In this document: positions 60,172-64,000 of the stretch, in pieces
Layout of the letters: every line of letters starts with the position of its first letter
How positions within the stretch are numbered: the first letter of the stretch is position 1
NCBI RefSeq assembly: GCF_910592395.1
Contig: NC_088316.1
Span: 4,896,001-4,960,000 of the forward strand
DNA: 64,000 nucleotides
Direction: 5' to 3'
Origin: Lineus longissimus
Taxonomy: Eukaryota; Nemertea; Pilidiophora; Heteronemertea; Lineidae
Made by a program: the position numbers and the translations under genes
The notes under the pieces: generated by a model
What the model was told of the DNA's origin: nothing
The model's input: only the letters and a program-made list of their open reading frames with translations
The model's database searches: none

Positions 60172-61473
60172 CTATATATGTATTGGAGTGAGTGCCCTCA
60201 AGAAGTAATATATATATATCTGTTTATTCCTCCTATATAGAAGATTACAAAAAATTCAAAGCAACATAAAATTATAACAACTAATGTACACTATTTACAT
60301 ACTTCTAGCTGTTGTCAAAAAATATGTAGTCTTAGGCAAGAAAAACATTTTAGATATAATTAGCCTAAGCATTCCAGCACTGTGCTGTGATCCGAAGAAG
60401 TGCTACATTTTCTTCATAATCAAAAGCGGAAAGTTGTTTCCCGAGCAATGTTTCTGTGAGTTCATCGTCGCACATGTTCCACAGTGCTGTGCTGAGTTCA
60501 ACTGGGCATTCATTTTCAATTTGTTCCCAAAATTTCTCACGTTGGGAGGAAAAACCTGAACATCCACAGAAAAAATGAAGTTGCGGATCGGTATAACATT
60601 GAGTACATCGATTGCACTTTGTTTCTGTGATAGTTTCTGGTAGCGTGTTTAGCTTAGCTAGGAAGGCATAGTTGCTTTTGTGCTTCCGATCAGTTTGAGC
60701 GGTTGTCCATATTAAGGACGGATAGTCCAGAGACTTTTCAATGTTCATTATTCTGAAAAGATTATTGCGTGTACATTCTGCTCTGAAGTTTAAGTTTTCT
60801 TGATTGAGAACAGATTTTTGAACTAAAGACTTCCAGGGGGTACCGGTTGGCACACTTAGTTGACCACTTTCAGTGAACTCTTTTAGGGAGTTTGAAAGGT
60901 TAAACCTGTCCATTACTCTCATTAAGTTTGGCACATACCCGAGACAAGTTTCGGAACTATTTGTTCTGTTCAACATTGAGCGGAGCCGAAAATTGAAAAC
61001 ACGCCTGGGGAGTAGGTGCTCAGGCATTCTTGCTAACTGTCCAAAGAATAGAAGACATTGTTTATCGATGAGTGCTTTTAGGCTTATACTTCCTATCATG
61101 GCTTGTGTTGTTACAGTTCGAGTGATTTTGCTAAATCCTTGCATTCGTTTGAGACAAAATCTGTGAGCACGCTCTAAGATCATTAAGTCACGTTCAGACA
61201 TATTGGACCATAGTTCACTGCCGTAAAGTGCATTCGGAAGGCATATTCTACAGTAGATATGGTAACTGGAGATGGGATTAAATTTGTTGGGTTGCATCCC
61301 CGGACCTAGTATGCACATGAGAGTTTTCTTTAGCTTTTGAGCGGCGGAAATTGCTGTTGTCGTTGTTCGGCTGTATTTGTTCTGTATTACACCAAGGTGT
61401 ATGTGCGAAGCGGCTTCCTTAACCGGTTTGTCTTCTATATATGTATTGGAGTGAGTGCCCTCAAGAAGTAATA
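60172..61473 (-). mobile_element. 5'-truncated LINE with perfect 39-bp flanking direct repeats
   Basis: The insert is 60211-61434. It runs on the minus strand from within a reverse-transcriptase-type polyprotein, through a stop at 60365-60367, to a 3' untranslated region with AATAAA near 60222 and a short (TA)n tail at 60211-60220. Identical 39-bp sequences lie at 60172-60210 and 61435-61473 (each starting CTATATATGTATTGGAG). I read them as the target-site duplication made by target-primed insertion. The perfect duplication and open frame indicate a young copy. Confidence 0.8.
60365..61434 (-). CDS. C-terminal part of a LINE reverse transcriptase polyprotein
   Basis: The LINE-derived frame has about 356 codons ending in a stop at 60365. 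It begins just before SHIHLGVI, the HLG motif that marks the end of the reverse-transcriptase domain in many animal LINEs. It continues with the conserved thumb-like region (SSYHIYCRICLPNALYGSEL, then ERAHRFCLKRMQGF) and finishes with a cysteine/histidine cluster (CNRCTQC, then H and CGC) typical of the C-terminal end of such polyproteins. The endonuclease and catalytic YADD-type core are missing because of 5' truncation, so it cannot copy itself. The open frame continues 27 codons upstream into flanking DNA by chance. The exact LINE clade is not assigned. Confidence 0.82.
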
Positions 61474-62554
61474 GCCCATGGCGACAGTCACGGTAATTAC
61501 GACTAAAACTTGCCAATCAATCGAAACCATCTGGAGCCTATCATCAAGGCGGCCACTTAGGTAACTTTGGGAATATTGGCATTTGGGTAGGGACTCTTAT
61601 CAGTAAGAAATGATAAACGTATACGAACTGTGTGACGAGATGTCGAATCCTCGGGAAAGGTCAATATTTGCCACGTCTTTGTCCTGGTATCAAGGCTAAT
61701 TCTAATCAATAACCGATCCAAATCGTCTCGACGGTAGGGAGTCGTCTTTCTCCGTCCCTGCCAGCTGTATGTTTGGTACAAAGTCTACCCGACACCCTTG
61801 TTTGCACCCTTTCACCACAAGCGATACAATCGGCGTTTTTTTCAAGGCGTAAAAACGCGACAGTGAGTTCAGTGCACATTCCTCTTAGCAAGCCTCGTGA
61901 ACATGATAAACGCATTACGAGTGAACAGGATCTATAAGAAGTTATCAGTCCAAAAGAAACCTGCGGTGAGGCCGTACACCACACGGCTTACTAAACTAAA
62001 TTCCAATCACCGCCAATACTTTCTTGCGTGACGATAGATGTTGCCGAGGATGTGTCCACACCCGTGGCGACATCTTTTACGTCGAGCGCATAAATAACTT
62101 GGCCTACCCTTCATTCGTTCATTATTCTTCTTGCTGACGCGGAAAGGGGGACGATTAACCCCCTCGCCCTCCATTTTGGAATCTTATTTCGATGCGGCTT
62201 CCCCAACCCCCGTCCCTTGGCTATTCTATATTTTCAAGTAAATTTCCTAGCGAGACGATAGATGTCGCCGAAGGGTTGGAAATATAATTAGAATGTGACA
62301 GTGATAACGCAACTTTTATTTACCATTTAGAAATCATTTGTATGGGCTTGAAAAGTCATTTGCTTCTCGGGAACAGAGCTTGGCGCATGATTTAGATCAG
62401 CTATGTGTAACAGGAGAGCCTGCTGGTAGATTATCGGTTTTTAGACACAGAATTATACGGACTTGGTTTTTCAATAATCCGTTGACTGAATCGGAACTCG
62501 ATATTCAACATTTTTAAGTCGAGCGGAACGAGATACGCGACTGTTATAGAATAG
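61474..62554. other. Intergenic, no gene recognised
   Basis: GACGATAGATGT(T/C)GCCGA occurs twice (about 62031 and 62256), possibly the ends of a short repeat. No gene recognised. Confidence 0.5.
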
Positions 62555-62690
62555 TGTTTCCATGCCATAGATAGCTAGAGAGACCATTACTTTTCAATAG
62601 GGGGAAACTATAAGAAGAACGCGTCTATCTACATTTCAACGTTCCTAAATAGTCAGTGACTGTTCCGTTTCTCAGTGTTTCCCCTAACGT
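62555..62690 (+). repeat. Repeat shared with the interior of the element at 47.5 kb
   Basis: ATAGATAGCTAGAGAGACCATTAC, TTTTCAATAGGGGGAAAC and CAGTGTTTCCCC parallel 47600-47710 in the same order. Confidence 0.65.
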
Positions 62691-64000
62691 CAACAACGGT
62701 TTTGCAAAACCAACCTGATGGTTGACCTTAATGGTTTAAAGTATTTTGTTCAACCATCATGGATGCTGCGTTATTATGCATTTGTCTTTTTAAAGAAATA
62801 CAGGCGAACGGATATTGATAAGGTTTAACTTCTTTTTCGTTCCACATTTATCATAACAAAAACAATGTACAGTACATATGGCACTATATCCATCGGGGAG
62901 AATTTCTAGTCGATTTTGCGTATATTTGGGCGTGGCGCATCGAGTACCTGATGTCACTCTTCCTGTGTGTCGCACAGTAGGAATATAGTTTCTCCCAACG
63001 TCTTTATCTATCCACCTCTGCTACTGCGTTCCCGGGTGCCTAGTAATCACAAGCACTTGCTGAAAAACGACGATAATCTTTCGATAGGATGAAACTGAGA
63101 GATAAGCCCCTGGAGAAATCACAATATCACTGTGTGGATCGATGTCACAGGCTTGTAAGCCGGTTTGATGAGGAAGAATGACGAATGGCGATTTTTCCTC
63201 ACCTCGCATGATATCAAAAACGTATTACTTCAAAGAAATAATTTTCACTAGAAATATCTACTCGGTGAGCGTCTTGGAAGTATGGGGTTAGGCATTTTTG
63301 CTGAAGTGGCTTTGTTTTTTATGTGAAGACCCACGTTTGCACAGGGTATTAAAGGCAAATGACTACTGGGTGCACAGAGGCTGTACATGCAGATGCACGC
63401 ATATCAGGTCAAGGCCGTGGCATTCGTCATTCATTGATTGAAACTGTAGGCCTAGTGCCAGAGACATTCAGCCCAGGGCGATAATCAGACACACTCTGGT
63501 GGGGAAGAAGTTCACCCCCACTGTGTGTCATCATTCGCGTGTCTGAATTTTGCACTGAATAAAATAAGTGTGGTGTCTGAGATCAACTCTCCACCAGTCA
63601 GTATGCCCTACGGTGCGCATCATGACCTATTTCCGGACGCCTTCCTGCTGTGCCAGATGATAACTCGATTGTCGGACGCAACAATCGTCGGCTTTTTTCG
63701 CAATGTGTGTCTTCATTTATATGAATTTCCTCTAACCTGGGGTGAATTGCAATGTATGAAGTTCAATTAAGCCTATATGGACTGTGTGTACCGATTAAGA
63801 AGCCACTTGAAAGCGAAAAATAACAAATCAATACCAACCAACCGACACATGTGATGGTGAACAGGTCGGTTTAGCGTAAACGTGGCGTTGTTTGTACAGC
63901 AGTCGTCCAGATTTTCCCCGAAGTCTATTCTTTTGATAATATAGTTAATTATAGTATAATAATAATGACGACTAAGTACCCAATTTAAGCATGTTCAGCC
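62691..64000. other. Intergenic, no gene recognised
   Basis: Short frames only; the last one (63525-63770) has no recognisable domain. Confidence 0.5.

Noticed and set aside
61435-61516. N-terminal 27 codons of the LINE frame as true LINE coding sequence
   Set aside because: This stretch contains the right-hand 39-bp direct repeat, so it is best explained as target DNA that happens to be open in the same frame, although LINE origin is not fully excluded.

Overview
The window looks like nuclear DNA of an animal, most likely a marine invertebrate. The reasons are: genes split by GT-AG introns, animal-type class A G-protein-coupled receptors (GPCRs), LINE retrotransposon pieces, THAP-domain DNA transposons, many short inverted-repeat elements, AT-rich intergenic DNA and frequent microsatellites. 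A marine deuterostome (echinoderm, hemichordate or amphioxus type) is my guess from sequence style; nothing here proves the clade. There are no bacterial operons, rRNA genes, CRISPR arrays or complete tRNA genes that I can support.

The only complete genes I can reconstruct are two tandem paralogous GPCR genes on the minus strand (28658-31070 and 36625-38824). Each has three coding exons of exactly the same size (308, 221 and 518 nt), consistent splice sites and phases, and a 348-residue product with seven membrane segments. They lie in a direct tandem segmental duplication: copy A about 26890-35085, copy B about 35086-41935. The duplication carries introns, flanks and older repeats with it. 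Differences between the copies are informative: copy A holds a 1,002-bp foldback transposon with an 8-bp target duplication, and copy B keeps the matching empty site. Copy B holds a 162-bp inverted-repeat element that is absent from copy A.

The rest is gene-poor and full of mobile elements. Left part (1-26 kb): a 893-bp Mutator-like element with a perfect 10-bp target duplication (2230-3142), a 72-bp minisatellite (5.6 kb), a possible lone signal-peptide first exon (7.87 kb), two TTAA-flanked Kolobok-like elements carrying a THAP zinc-finger fragment (9.3-10.5 and 12.4-13.2 kb), a degenerate array of about 290-bp units (14.4-15.8 kb), two inverted-repeat elements (17.8 and 19.0 kb), a CR1/L2-like LINE tail (22.7-23.1 kb) and a near-palindrome of about 660 bp (23.6-24.3 kb).

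Right part (42-64 kb): a second Mutator-like element with a 9-bp duplication inserted in a CGCC-rich inverted-repeat element (43.1-44.1 kb), an inverted-repeat element at 47.5 kb, a nested cluster of at least three elements around an acidic 87-codon reading frame (49.7-51.3 kb), tandem and hairpin repeats (53.6-58.9 kb), and a 5'-truncated LINE flanked by perfect 39-bp direct repeats (60.2-61.5 kb). Between these I see no recognisable genes. Exons of larger genes whose other exons lie outside the window cannot be excluded.
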